Shown here one piece after another: positions 10,065 through 17,954 of a stretch of DNA of 17,954 nucleotides. Every line of letters begins with the position of its first letter. The first letter of the stretch is position 1. This DNA comes from Fragilaria radians (Eukaryota > Bacillariophyta > Fragilariophyceae > Fragilariales > Fragilariaceae): NCBI GenBank assembly GCA_900642245.1, contig CAAAJI010000020.1, positions 4,213-22,166 of the forward strand, given 5' to 3'. Position numbers and translations under genes: made by a program. The notes beneath the pieces were generated by a model. The model made no database searches. It worked only from the letters and a program-made list of their open reading frames with translations, and was not told the DNA's origin.

Positions 10065-11909
10065 CTATTTTTCTGTGGTATTTAGTTCAACGTAAAACGA
10101 GCTTTCAACTTCAATGACATATTGAGGGATACGTTCCAAGAATCTATAGTCAATCCCTTTCTTCCTATCATCCATCCATTTCTTCAGGCTACTTTGAACA
10201 AACTTCAAATTTTCATCCTGACGATTATATGCTTCAATCAACTGAGTGCTAGTCTTGATTCCAAGATCAAATAATTTCTTTCTTTTCTTAGGACCGATAC
10301 CAGGGATTTCACCAATTCCCATTTCTTTTCCTTTCCATTTCATCGGAAATTCAATATCTTGTGATCGAAAGTTTTCTCCCAATCCCTTCGGTACAACAAA
10401 GATCAATTGAGCTAATAACGGATTTGCTTTCACACGATTCAGCTGATCCAAGGACTGGAGACACTTAATCAGCCCAGATGACTTTAAAGGATGCTTTTGT
10501 TTGATGGTAATTAGAAACATAATGATTGATTTTTCAGTTAAAAAATAAGAATCAATGGAAGGATAGGTCGACGATTCGGGCATCCGATAAATGTTGGTGA
10601 GTACTTCTTCATCTTCATCAGGGTTCATGCTGAATCGAGAATATTCTCCAATAGTAGTATTGATGTCAATTTTAGAATGAGACGAATCTGATAGTGACCG
10701 GATTTGAAACCGACCGCCATTCGATAAAAGTTCATGAGTGTCATGCTCAAATAGCCATCGAGCAATTTGGTCTTCTATTCCGTTTCCATTCAAAAACTCT
10801 ATCAGCAGTTTCCGATTCCCCTTCAAGATTTTCTTGAATTGACAATAAAGCTTCTTGCTAATTAATGGAGATGCTGGATAGAAGTTGGCGAAAGAAGCAT
10901 CATCTTCGGGGATGTAATGCATCAAACGATGGACGACACTTTCCACATCAAAAGTACAGATAAAATATTTCTCGAGTTCATCAATACTAGTAATTCTAGA
11001 AATAATAACGTCAATCATTCTCTCAGCATGGAGAACAAAAGTATCGTCGGTAGAAAGACAAAACTTTGCACATCCCCCAAACAAAGTAAATCGTTTGCTT
11101 AACTCCGTTTCATCAATATTCAGTTCCAAGGCTTTATTTGCAGCAAGAAGCTCAGTGCGGTCCCAAGTTGGCATAAACACTATACTGTGTTTGCACTCCT
11201 TACGCATTGAATCCAGCCATGAAAAGTTCGGACTGGTAAAAGCTATCATCTTGACACCGTTGGGTCTTCGCTTAGGTGGACCATCATATAGGTATAAATC
11301 ACAGTCAATATCGTTTGGCCATGATACAGTATTTAATACAGGAATCATGTAGTTTCCACTAACATCTGTGCATATCTCCACAACCCCATTTGGTCGAAAC
11401 AATTGACAATCTAGTAGGCCTCCATGTGTGTTAAAGGATGCAGTAATCACACTTTTTCCCGGATTCTCTTTTAGATATCTATTGAGAAAGTACAGATAAA
11501 ACATGGACTTTCCGATACCAGGTGTACCAGTGACTGAGACATAGTAATAATCAGACCTGCCAAGTAATTCGTCCATGATTTTATGATAATACTTATCGTA
11601 ACATGAACGAATATAAAACTTGTCACCATTATATGAAAACGCTTGTGGGGCACCACGAGGAACCTTCATTACTTGTTCTTGATGTTTGGAGCTAGACATT
11701 TCAAGAGCTGTTTCGGAAATCTGTTTGGATTTCTTGAAAGTGGAAACGTTAGGAGCCCAAGTTTTCTCCATTGAAGTCGACTCGATGACTCTTTGACGTT
11801 CGAAAAATGGTAGAGGCGAAAGGAGAAATCCATTCACAGCGAAATGGACTGGATGCAATAGCAAGCAAGCTTCGAAGAGGAATCTAACAATCATTATATT
11901 CATCGTCAT
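10065..11909 (-). CDS. RHS/Crinkler-like P-loop NTPase with nuclease-like segment and C-terminal helix-hairpin-helix domain
   Basis: Intact, intronless, 614 codons. Residues 1-27 are a hydrophobic signal-like segment ending in AVNG, followed by Phe28. The body follows the order of retrotransposon-hot-spot and Crinkler proteins. Walker A is GTPGIGKS (128-135), a Walker B-like strand is DLYLYDG (204-210), and a sensor-like strand is MIAFTSPN (221-228). MPTWDRTEL (246-254) and RFTLFGGCAKFCL (273-285) follow, a pair typical of this family. Then GGRFQIRSL (398-406), and YRMPESS..PSIDSYF...LITIKQKHPLK (441-476) with LIFVVP (502-507), which fits the restriction-endonuclease-fold domain of these proteins. 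The C-terminus (about 531-563) is a helix-hairpin-helix, IGEIPGIGPKKRKKLFDLGI, then a helix with KKW that loosely recalls barrier-to-autointegration factor. Known relatives act in the nucleus or as host-directed effectors; the role here is unknown. The presequence could instead send it to the ER or plastid. It stands alone among dead retroelements yet has no lesion, which suggests selection. Confidence 0.85.
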   Translation of the reverse strand: MTMNIMIVRFLFEACLLLHPVHFAVNGFLLSPLPFFERQRVIESTSMEKTWAPNVSTFKKSKQISETALEMSSSKHQEQVMKVPRGAPQAFSYNGDKFYIRSCYDKYYHKIMDELLGRSDYYYVSVTGTPGIGKSMFYLYFLNRYLKENPGKSVITASFNTHGGLLDCQLFRPNGVVEICTDVSGNYMIPVLNTVSWPNDIDCDLYLYDGPPKRRPNGVKMIAFTSPNFSWLDSMRKECKHSIVFMPTWDRTELLAANKALELNIDETELSKRFTLFGGCAKFCLSTDDTFVLHAERMIDVIISRITSIDELEKYFICTFDVESVVHRLMHYIPEDDASFANFYPASPLISKKLYCQFKKILKGNRKLLIEFLNGNGIEDQIARWLFEHDTHELLSNGGRFQIRSLSDSSHSKIDINTTIGEYSRFSMNPDEDEEVLTNIYRMPESSTYPSIDSYFLTEKSIIMFLITIKQKHPLKSSGLIKCLQSLDQLNRVKANPLLAQLIFVVPKGLGENFRSQDIEFPMKWKGKEMGIGEIPGIGPKKRKKLFDLGIKTSTQLIEAYNRQDENLKFVQSSLKKWMDDRKKGIDYRFLERIPQYVIEVESSFYVELNTTEK

Positions 11910-11965
11910 CTGTTTCTGTTGTTGTGAATACTTTCTCTTTTACCGATCCTGGTATAGAGCAAAAT

Positions 11966-12011
11966 CTCAAGTTGTTATAATGATAAACTACTAGATTATA
12001 AAAAGTATGAG
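11966..12011 (+). repeat. Short direct repeat, left copy
   Basis: The block from ctcaagttgttat through actagattat to aaaagtatgag matches 15198-15244 with about five differences and one indel. Weaker similarity runs on to about 12035. It lies in the upstream region of the RHS/CRN-like gene, about 57 bases from its ATG. It might be the worn edge of an LTR or a shared flank. Confidence 0.65.
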
Positions 12012-12079
12012 TCTAATTGGCATCTCATGGATTCGTCTCAAGAATGATGAGTATTCACGTTGCTTTTCAATTGGCCCAA

Positions 12080-13597
12080 CTATTGATGTACAGTGTCCGT
12101 TCTGATGTCTACTCCGCTGAGGAACTGAACGGAATTTATTTTTAAGTAGCTCGCCTCACTCGTGTACAACAATATGTTCTTGCCAGTCGTGCATCGAAAA
12201 TAGCCTCTACTCCAACACACTCCTTCAAAGACTGACACATCTTCTTCACCCATGATAATCTTTCCAAAAAAGAAAAACTTCTTTCCTTGCAGAGGCTTTG
12301 AAAAATAATCCCCAATCATTTGATCTGTTGGACAATATTGTAGTTCAAGTTCTTCGACTGTGATTCTATCCTTGATAAAAAAGAATCGCACAAGAACTTG
12401 ACACCATCCCGTTCTTCTCAAGCAACATAGCACTCCTATTATCTTGAAAAAGAATGTTGTATGTGACTTTGACTCCTTGAGCTATTAGAAAATTTCTTGT
12501 CCAAATCATTTGTGGCATTATGTCATCTGCCGCAACTAATTCTGCCTCTGTTGAACTTGTGGTATTCAATTTTTGCTTCCGCGATATGCTGTATATTCCT
12601 CCGGTACCAAGTGACATTTTTGCCCCCGTTTGGCTTCTCATTTTGTTTCTCACCGCAAATGAAGTGCTCCTGGAATATCATAGACACGAATGAGCCTTTT
12701 TTCTGCAGCATCAATGACAGATGTAAGTATTATTGATTCCGTCTTTACTGTGGGCGATGACGCTTCTGATTTCTCATATAATGCCCTTTCTGGCGTGCCA
12801 TCTGTGCAAGCCCTTGCTTTGATTCGGCCACACTTTTTTTGCTTTATAAATGTAATTGAGTTCAGCACTTGCAGAAGTTCCTGTCTTGTAAGTGTCTCCT
12901 TCCGAACCGGCTTAAACACTTTCATATCATGTAGTTGTTTTATCTCAGCAGTTGTGGCCTCTGTTGCTTCTCTTGGAAACTTTTTCAGCCCCTGCTTCAA
13001 TGAATATTGTGTAAAAGTATATTGTAGAATGGTATCATTTGATGGACATTCAACCCTTACTTTGTTGTTTGACTGTTTGATGCCAAATGTGTTATGAACT
13101 GATGGGGTTTGGGCATTTGGTGAAAAATTCTCCTTGATGTTTTCAGGTTCATCTTTGTATTCTTGTTGATTGAAACTAAAATTTTCGAAAAGGTCCTTCC
13201 TCATTTTTACTTTGCATGCCTTTCATAGACCTCTCCCACATTAATGCATATGATTATATCAAATTCTGGCCGTATACCTTTATCCTTGCCTTATACTCTT
13301 TGTAATCCGACTTGTACTCCATTTCAAATGTCTGGTTTCTATTTTGTAGGCAGTCTTGTCCGTTTCTGTACTCACTCTCATGTTAGCTTTCCATTTTGAC
13401 ATGTCAACAGAACACAACTCTTCTAAAGAACTTCCAATATTATTGCCGTGTTTGAATGTTTTCTAAATGTAATTGATGATAAACTCAGTGGTTCTTTTGA
13501 AATCAGATGCCTGGGTTGCTGAACCCAAATAATAATTATAGTCAAAAAGTGATTGCGCTGTTTCTGTTTTCATAGGTTTGGACTTTTGGCGTGGCAT
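12080..13597 (-). pseudogene. Copia relic C: internally deleted Gag-RT-RNase H
   Basis: Read on the minus strand from ATG 13597, a Gag starts MPRQKSKPMKTETAQ..., with YNYYLGSATQASDFKRTTEF and, after a TAG (13466-13464) and a frame change, FEMEYKSDYKEYKARIKVYG and ALMWERSMKGMQ (to about 13215). It then passes without protease or integrase into an RT N-terminus (13204-12650: YSLKQGLKKF, QLHDMKVFKPV, ASSPTVKTESIILT, ending in YDIPGAL). There it jumps to the Copia C-terminus: KQKLNTTSSTEAELVAADD, WTRNFL, ILFQDNRSAMLLEKNG (12653-12366) and, in another frame, FFIKDRI, YCPTDQMIGDYFSKPLQG (about 12390-12280). The RT catalytic core (YVDD) is gone. Two internal deletions and at least three frame changes make it dead. 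It is a different family from relics A and B. Confidence 0.87.
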
Positions 13598-14045
13598 GCT
13601 CTTAATTTTGAATAGAACCTTGCCTACTCATTTTCACGTCTTGCGTGATGCCGAGATGCGCTGAGCGTCTTCTTCAAGGTGAAATCTGACTTGTTATTTT
13701 CTGATGTGTCTATGTATTTCCGATAATAAAAATAAAATGTTGAATTTCCAACCGGACATCTTCTACTACTTCTGCACAATTTGGAGCAAATCAAGGTGTA
13801 TATAGGACTGCAAAGGGTTGAATAACGATGTTGCCATATTTTACTTCTATTGTAATCGCTCTTACAATGTCTCTTTCTTCAATAGATTTCTTCTACCGTT
13901 TATTTTCTACTGACCTCGTATTTTTGACTTCTTCTTCTAAACACCATTCCTAAATATTTCTAATCTCCAACACGGACCATTGGGCTCAACACTCTTCAAC
14001 CCAGTGTAGTACCTGGTTTGTGTAGCAAGACCTAGGTGACTTAGA
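13598..14045. other. Gene-free stretch between minus-strand relics
   Basis: No coding region is recognisable. By position it should hold the 5' leader and possibly the 5' LTR of Copia relic C, but no copy of this sequence is found on the other side of the relic. Confidence 0.45.
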
Positions 14046-14655
14046 TTAGCTTGGATCTGAGCTTTTTTTCACCCTGTATGATAGGCATTTCTGACAATTC
14101 TTGAGAGTGTCAGTGGATTTAGTAGTCTGAATTCCAGGATTGTTAGTTGGATCTGGGATCAGAGTATATTTGATTCGGTCAATTAAGTGGCTGAGCCTCG
14201 GAACGAAGTCTTGGACGAACATACTTCTTGGTTTCTTTACCTCTGACATTCATTCTTTGATGTCCAAAGAAATGTCTTCCTCCCTTAAATAAAAAAAGAA
14301 ATTGTTGGATACAATTTCGATTTCTTCTTGGGACTGATTTGAGGCGTAGGTTGCCAGAATATTGAACCATTGTTTCTAGGCATCATGCCTCATCATTGCT
14401 GGGACCAATTAGAATTGATGAGGCCCACTTGGAAGGGCCAGGGTCTTGACAATGTCACCAAAGGTACTAAAGAATTCTAGTATCTCTTCAATCTCTGTAG
14501 AATTCAGTTTCAAACATTTGTGAGTGATTTTCTGAGAGTTTGGATTACTAGGATCCAATGGGATGTCAATGGTGATGTACCAATCCTTTTGATAGATCAA
14601 ATTGGCTTCTTTTTTTCTTCGGGAAGAGTGTAAAAGGACAGTTAGCTGAACTCAT
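14046..14655 (-). pseudogene. Probable Ty3/Gypsy Gag relic
   Basis: From a minus-strand ATG at 14655 pieces in two or three frames read MSSANCPFTLFPKKKR, then YITIDIPLDPSNPNSQK, ILEFFSTFGDIVKTLALPSG, WFNILATYASN and, after a TGA, KKPRSMFVQDFVPRLSHL (about 14230-14180). The IPLDPSNP start and the KPR...FV.R block resemble Gag proteins of stramenopile Gypsy elements, as far as I can judge without a search. No zinc knuckle or pol follows on this strand. It could belong to another Gypsy copy than the pol relic at 7300-9290, which is in the opposite orientation. Confidence 0.5.
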
Positions 14656-15388
14656 GGTGATAAGGAAGCAATAGGATGGTCTGGATGATAAGATGCGAAA
14701 CGGATTTGTAAGAAGTTGAGGAGAAAATTTACTGTGCATCACGGCACTATAGCTTATGAAATAGATGTAATGAATCCTTATAAGTCTTTAAACTATAGGC
14801 ACCTAATGTTAATTCAGACCTCAGGAACTAAAGAAGATCTGAGTCAGATCGTAGTGGACCAAACTAAACTAATGGTAACTAAACTAAAGATACGGTAGGA
14901 CGGTTCACCGTATGATGATTTCTTTACGTTCATTTCAAAACTTCCTCCCTATCTCCCTCGCAATCGAAAATACATTTCATAAGGTCTTCATATTCTCCAG
15001 TGAACCTTGGTTTCTTGTAAGGGTTAGATCTGCTTGCTTCCTTGTTTCTTCCACTGGCAAAACAGTCCTTTACCTCGTTGGGGTTTTACTTTTCAGCTGT
15101 CTTTGGATCGAAGGAAGAATTGTTTGTTTCTTTTTTCCTCTATATATACTTGGTAAACTATACTTTTAACAATTGATATGAAAACCTAAAAATAGAACTC
15201 AAGTTGTTATTTGTTATAAACCACTAGATTATTAAAAGTATGAGATTCTATTCGTTTGATGTATTCGTGGAAGGGCTCCTAAATTCAAATCTTGGATCCA
15301 TAACGACCTGATGCAGTCTAATTCATTGTTCGTTGCTCTTCCTTAACTTTACAATTCTATCAACTTGTAAGAACGACATCGACAATAC
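14656..15388. other. Gene-free stretch with small inverted repeats
   Basis: No gene is recognised; open frames of 60 and 85 codons on the plus strand show no motif. It holds gatctga-g-tcagatc (about 14838-14852), the 7-bp arms atacggt/accgtat around a 10-base loop (about 14889-14912), and the right copy of the short direct repeat (15198-15244). Similarity to the duplicated acidic-protein gene begins at 15389. Confidence 0.5.
15198..15244 (+). repeat. Short direct repeat, right copy
   Basis: Matches 11966-12011 in the same orientation. Together the two copies bracket Copia relic C and the Gypsy Gag relic. This copy ends about 145 bases before the duplicated segment at 15389. Confidence 0.65.
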
Positions 15389-16283
15389 TCAGAAAATGCT
15401 CGATATAAAGTGTATTAAGACTTATTTATATTTTTATTAATAACTAATTCCAATTATCACCACCATCACCATAATCGTCCCCACCGTCGTAATCAAATCC
15501 TCCATCGTCAAAGCCATCGTCGTCATCCAAAAGACTATCGTCTCCAAAGTCTTCAAGAGGGACGGTGCTCATTCCCCCATCCATGGTAAGGTCTTCATCG
15601 TCGTCATCAAGACCGATATCTAAGTCTTCGTCATCGCTAAGTGCAGCGACAGCACTTGCCTCATCGATTTCATCAACGTCATCTGTGTCCATCTTGATAT
15701 CCACAGTACCTTCAATTGGGTCATCCATCAAACCAAGATCAAAGTCAAGGTCTAGGTCGTCATCATCATCGTCTTCGTCCTCACCATCGAGTGCGTCTTC
15801 ACCAAGCATGCTTGTCATTGCTTCTAAAAGATTTTTGGTAGCATCATCTAGTGGTTTGCTGGCACTGAGATTATTATCGTTCAGTCTCAAGTCTTCCACG
15901 TCGGAGTCTAATCCCAAGTCAAGTAAAAAGTTATCAAAATCATCATCATCATCCATAACAATATCATCCTTCTTCTTGCTCTTTGTCGGACCATCGTCCA
16001 CGATATTATTGTTGTTTCGTTGATTGTTGGTTACAGCCGCAGCTGTGATTGCTTCTTCTCTTCCAGAACCCAACGCACCAAACATGCCTTCTCCCATTCC
16101 AACTAGGTCATCAGCATCGTCGACATCATCATCATCATCATCATCCACAATAACTGTAGATTTACGTTCCGTTTCTGCCATCTCTCGTTGTTCTCGAACA
16201 TTCCTTCGTGCACCCGCTCGCATGGCTGCTTCATCTTCTGCGGAGGCCCACCGTCCATTCTGTTCGATGAATAGCTCCATGGG
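15389..16283 (-). repeat. Segmental duplication unit (partner 2596-3486)
   Basis: This 895-base unit covers the 3' flank and about 60 percent of the acidic-protein gene. It recurs in direct orientation at 2596-3486 (891 bases). The length difference is explained by a 9-base insertion, a 3-base deletion and a 10-base deletion in the other copy. Homology stops inside the coding sequence on one side (16283) and just beyond the 3' UTR on the other (15389). Confidence 0.92.
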
Positions 16284-16691
16284 TATTGGATGTGGATGAG
16301 GAGGATCCCATCGATGATGCCATTCAATTTGTTGAAAGTGTGGCCATGGAACGGGGTCTGGATCATCATCGGCAATTGGTAAATCATGAAAGGGCATATT
16401 TTCTGGAGTCCGACCTGGTCGCATAGTTCCTGGATATTCCATCATGGGCTCATATGTCGAAGGGAGTTTTAGTTCTTCATCCTCTGGAGTAGAATACCCA
16501 GATCCCGGTGGAGCAAAGATATGTAAGGAAGGCATCAGACGACGAGTCGTCATGTCTAATGTTCCCAACTGTGGAACAATTGTAAATCCAAAACATAACG
16601 TCGAAGATCCGAGTACGATAAGGAATATTACGAATGATTGTGATGTATGCAATGATTTTGATCGCCCCCGGGAGAAAATCATGAGGCTCAT
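15444..16691 (-). CDS. Asp-rich protein with signal/plastid-type presequence, function unknown
   Basis: Intact 415-codon gene without introns. Residues 18-35 are a hydrophobic signal segment ending LCFG, with Phe36 directly after it and then a Thr/Arg/Ser-containing stretch without acidic residues up to about 61. This is the pattern of diatom plastid presequences. Residues 61-150 form an uncommon Pro/Trp/His-rich segment (YPGTMRPGRTPENMPFHDL, PVPWPHFQQIEWHHRW, NGRWAS) that looks like the conserved part. Residues 150-177 are a charged helix. From 183 on, Asp/Glu runs alternate with short hydrophobic patches (FDNFLLDLGLDSDVEDLRL, LDLDFDLGLMDD) and the tail is Asp/Gly-rich, ending GDNWN. I do not recognise the family. 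The acidic part suggests binding to basic proteins or cations, but that is only inference. A truncated duplicate lies at 2596-3486. Confidence 0.85.
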   Translation of the reverse strand: MSLMIFSRGRSKSLHTSQSFVIFLIVLGSSTLCFGFTIVPQLGTLDMTTRRLMPSLHIFAPPGSGYSTPEDEELKLPSTYEPMMEYPGTMRPGRTPENMPFHDLPIADDDPDPVPWPHFQQIEWHHRWDPPHPHPIPMELFIEQNGRWASAEDEAAMRAGARRNVREQREMAETERKSTVIVDDDDDDDVDDADDLVGMGEGMFGALGSGREEAITAAAVTNNQRNNNNIVDDGPTKSKKKDDIVMDDDDDFDNFLLDLGLDSDVEDLRLNDNNLSASKPLDDATKNLLEAMTSMLGEDALDGEDEDDDDDDLDLDFDLGLMDDPIEGTVDIKMDTDDVDEIDEASAVAALSDDEDLDIGLDDDDEDLTMDGGMSTVPLEDFGDDSLLDDDDGFDDGGFDYDGGDDYGDGGDNWN

Positions 16692-17249
16692 CCTTGGATA
16701 ATGAATGCCGGAAGAAAAAAAGAAACCACCGAAACGAAACTGATGGCAAGTATCGTGAGGACTGCACTAGACATGATGCAATTGTGGGTATGGTACTCGA
16801 GTACTAGTAACTCGTCTAAGGAATCAATGTCACAAAATTTACAATACGAGTGAGTGAGTGGTCAGCAAGCACAGGACGATGATCTACATTGACCTAAAAT
16901 GTACGTTGATTTTCAAAATACTCTTCGTCACTAAGTGATACGGAGAATGATTATACATTTCACACATTTCTTACGGCTACACGACGATGTTGGAACAACA
17001 ACATGTCAAGGCGTGTCATATGGCAAAATGCCAAAGTTGAGCAACAAAACGTTCTCCACCACGCCGCCTGGACATGGTTTTTTGTTCCACTCGTGGATGA
17101 AGATGTCAAGTGTTATATGATAGGAAGAGTATGACTCGTAAGCATCTAGGAATACATATTTTCTATATCCTATATTCCTAATGTCTCACATTTACAAATA
17201 CCCTTTCAACAACAAATTCACTATATTCAATTTATTAGACTGATCTCTT
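16692..17249. other. Intergenic region upstream of the acidic-protein gene
   Basis: No gene can be supported. Between about 16977 and 17128 one plus-strand frame is open and reads sensibly (SRRVIWQNAKVEQQNVLHH..., ending at a TGA), but it has no start context or known motif. The promoter of the minus-strand acidic-protein gene must lie in the first few hundred bases. A short inverted repeat aggaata/tattcct lies near 17149-17180. Confidence 0.45.
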
Positions 17250-17954
17250 TTAACATTCCATTTCGATATCATCGTCGGGATTAACGGGGCGGATAGATGC
17301 ACGAACAGCATCACGGAGCCATCTTTGCTCTTGTGTGACGCAGGTATACCATCGTAATTCTTGGTTCTTATCTTCCTGATCAGCCTCAACATTGGGAAGG
17401 TGGTATCGCAATGTAACAATGGCACGAAGTGATTCCAAGGAGCAAAGACGTCTCAGGAGTGGTGTTACTTGTGTCAGGAGTGTAGGATAGGTATAGAGAA
17501 ATACTACCGACACATTTTCCAATAGAGATGCAATGGGACATGTTTCCTCTGGAATAATAGTATCAACGACGAGAGTACATTTCCATGAATATCATGTTCA
17601 AAAAACTGCAAAAGTTTGCAGGCCATTACACTTACCATTTAAAAGAATACTTGGGTCAATAGTGACATCCACCTGAAAAAATTTACAAAGCTCTTGCAAT
17701 CCTTCTTCGATTGCGACTTCTTTCGCCATTTCAACACATGGCGGTGAGACATCCAATCCAATGGATTTACAACCTAATATGGAATGAGTGAGCCTTAGAA
17801 TAATAAAAATCATATAGCAATTACCTGAAAATCCGTTACGACTATACCTACCTGTCATTCTGGATGCTGCGATACAGACTCTACCATCTCCACAGCCAAT
17901 ATCTAACAAGACATCTGTAGATTTCAAATCAACCCATTGACAAAACGCTTCAAT
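17250..17954 (-). CDS. Class I SAM-dependent methyltransferase, partial (three exons, N-terminus outside window)
   Basis: Exons on the minus strand: beyond 17954 to 17852, 17773-17636 and 17548-17250 (stop TAA at 17252-17250). Splicing gives about 179 residues. Motif I is VLLDIGCGDGRVCIAA, which binds the methyl donor S-adenosylmethionine. The second strand is SIGLDVSPPCVEMAKE, with the acidic residue that normally holds the ribose, and VDVTIDPSILLN stands at the motif II position. ENVSVVFLYTYPTLLTQVTPLLRRL at the motif III/strand 5 position resembles the lysine methyltransferases of the FAM173/ATPSCKMT type, which have a vvflYL-P pattern there. That family placement is tentative, and the substrate is unknown. 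The C-terminal 35 residues are acidic and probably disordered. The start codon lies outside the window. Confidence 0.85.
17549..17635 (-). other. Methyltransferase intron (87 nt)
   Basis: The donor GTAAGT (at 17635 on the complement) follows ...LLN, and the acceptor ends attattccAG at 17549. Splicing in phase 1 joins LLN to EETCPIASLLENVSVV. Read through, the frame meets a stop near 17599, so splicing is needed for a full protein. Confidence 0.85.
17774..17851 (-). other. Methyltransferase intron (78 nt)
   Basis: The donor GTAGGT (at 17851 on the complement) and acceptor ccatattAG (17774) join SRMT to GCKSIGLDV, which puts motif I and the second strand of the fold at normal spacing. The intron is a multiple of three and has no in-frame stop. 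Confidence 0.85.

Noticed and set aside
14716..15169. Two plus-strand open frames of 60 and 85 codons
   Set aside because: No motif, no homology within the window; the second is hydrophobic and Phe-rich as expected from AT-rich non-coding DNA.
15565..16023. Ser-rich open frame of 152 codons on the plus strand, and its counterpart at 2772-3227
   Set aside because: It is the reverse complement of the Asp-rich coding runs (GAT/GAC read backwards gives Ser and Ile codons). No start context or domain is present.
1..17954. CRISPR array, rRNA, tRNA or bacterial operon features
   Set aside because: No regularly spaced repeats, no RNA gene signature, and spliced genes show the DNA is eukaryotic nuclear.

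Overview
The window reads as nuclear DNA of a photosynthetic stramenopile, most likely a diatom. The DNA is AT-rich. The introns are short (79, 78 and 87 nt) with GT..AG ends. Two unrelated host genes start with a signal peptide followed by a phenylalanine at the expected cleavage point, as in the bipartite plastid presequences of diatoms. The Copia relics read like those known from diatom genomes. This assignment is an inference; no rRNA or other taxonomic marker is present.

Layout. At 1-716 there is no gene, only one copy of a dispersed repeat. At 717-2536 (+) lies a two-exon copine gene (two C2 domains plus a copine vWA domain), complete except for one apparent single-base frameshift. Converging on it, at 2596-3486 (-), is a 5'-truncated second copy of the acidic-protein gene found at 15444-16691. 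From about 3490 to 9290 (+) runs a retrotransposon graveyard: a Copia gag-protease-pre-integrase relic (3785-5490), a second Copia gag relic (6066-6425), the second dispersed-repeat copy (6758-7021), and a heavily decayed Ty3/Gypsy pol (about 7300-9290). Directly after the Gypsy integrase relic, a fragment at 9334-9411 is homologous to part of the next gene.

At 10065-11909 (-) stands an intact 614-codon gene for a protein of the retrotransposon-hot-spot/Crinkler (RHS/CRN) type: a hydrophobic N-terminal presequence, a P-loop NTPase, a restriction-endonuclease-fold-like segment and a C-terminal helix-hairpin-helix domain. It is the most interesting object in the window. Beyond it, relics on the minus strand resume: an internally deleted Copia element (12080-13597) and a Gypsy-type gag (14046-14655).

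At 15444-16691 (-) is the full-length gene for an Asp-rich, probably plastid-targeted protein of unknown function. At 17250 to beyond 17954 (-) is a three-exon class I SAM-dependent methyltransferase cut by the window edge.

The host genes (copine, RHS/CRN-like protein, acidic protein, methyltransferase) show no obvious pathway link. The structural theme is a retroelement cluster held between two direct copies, about 12.8 kb apart, of the acidic-protein gene. It contains one intact RHS/CRN-like gene and a fragment of a relative.
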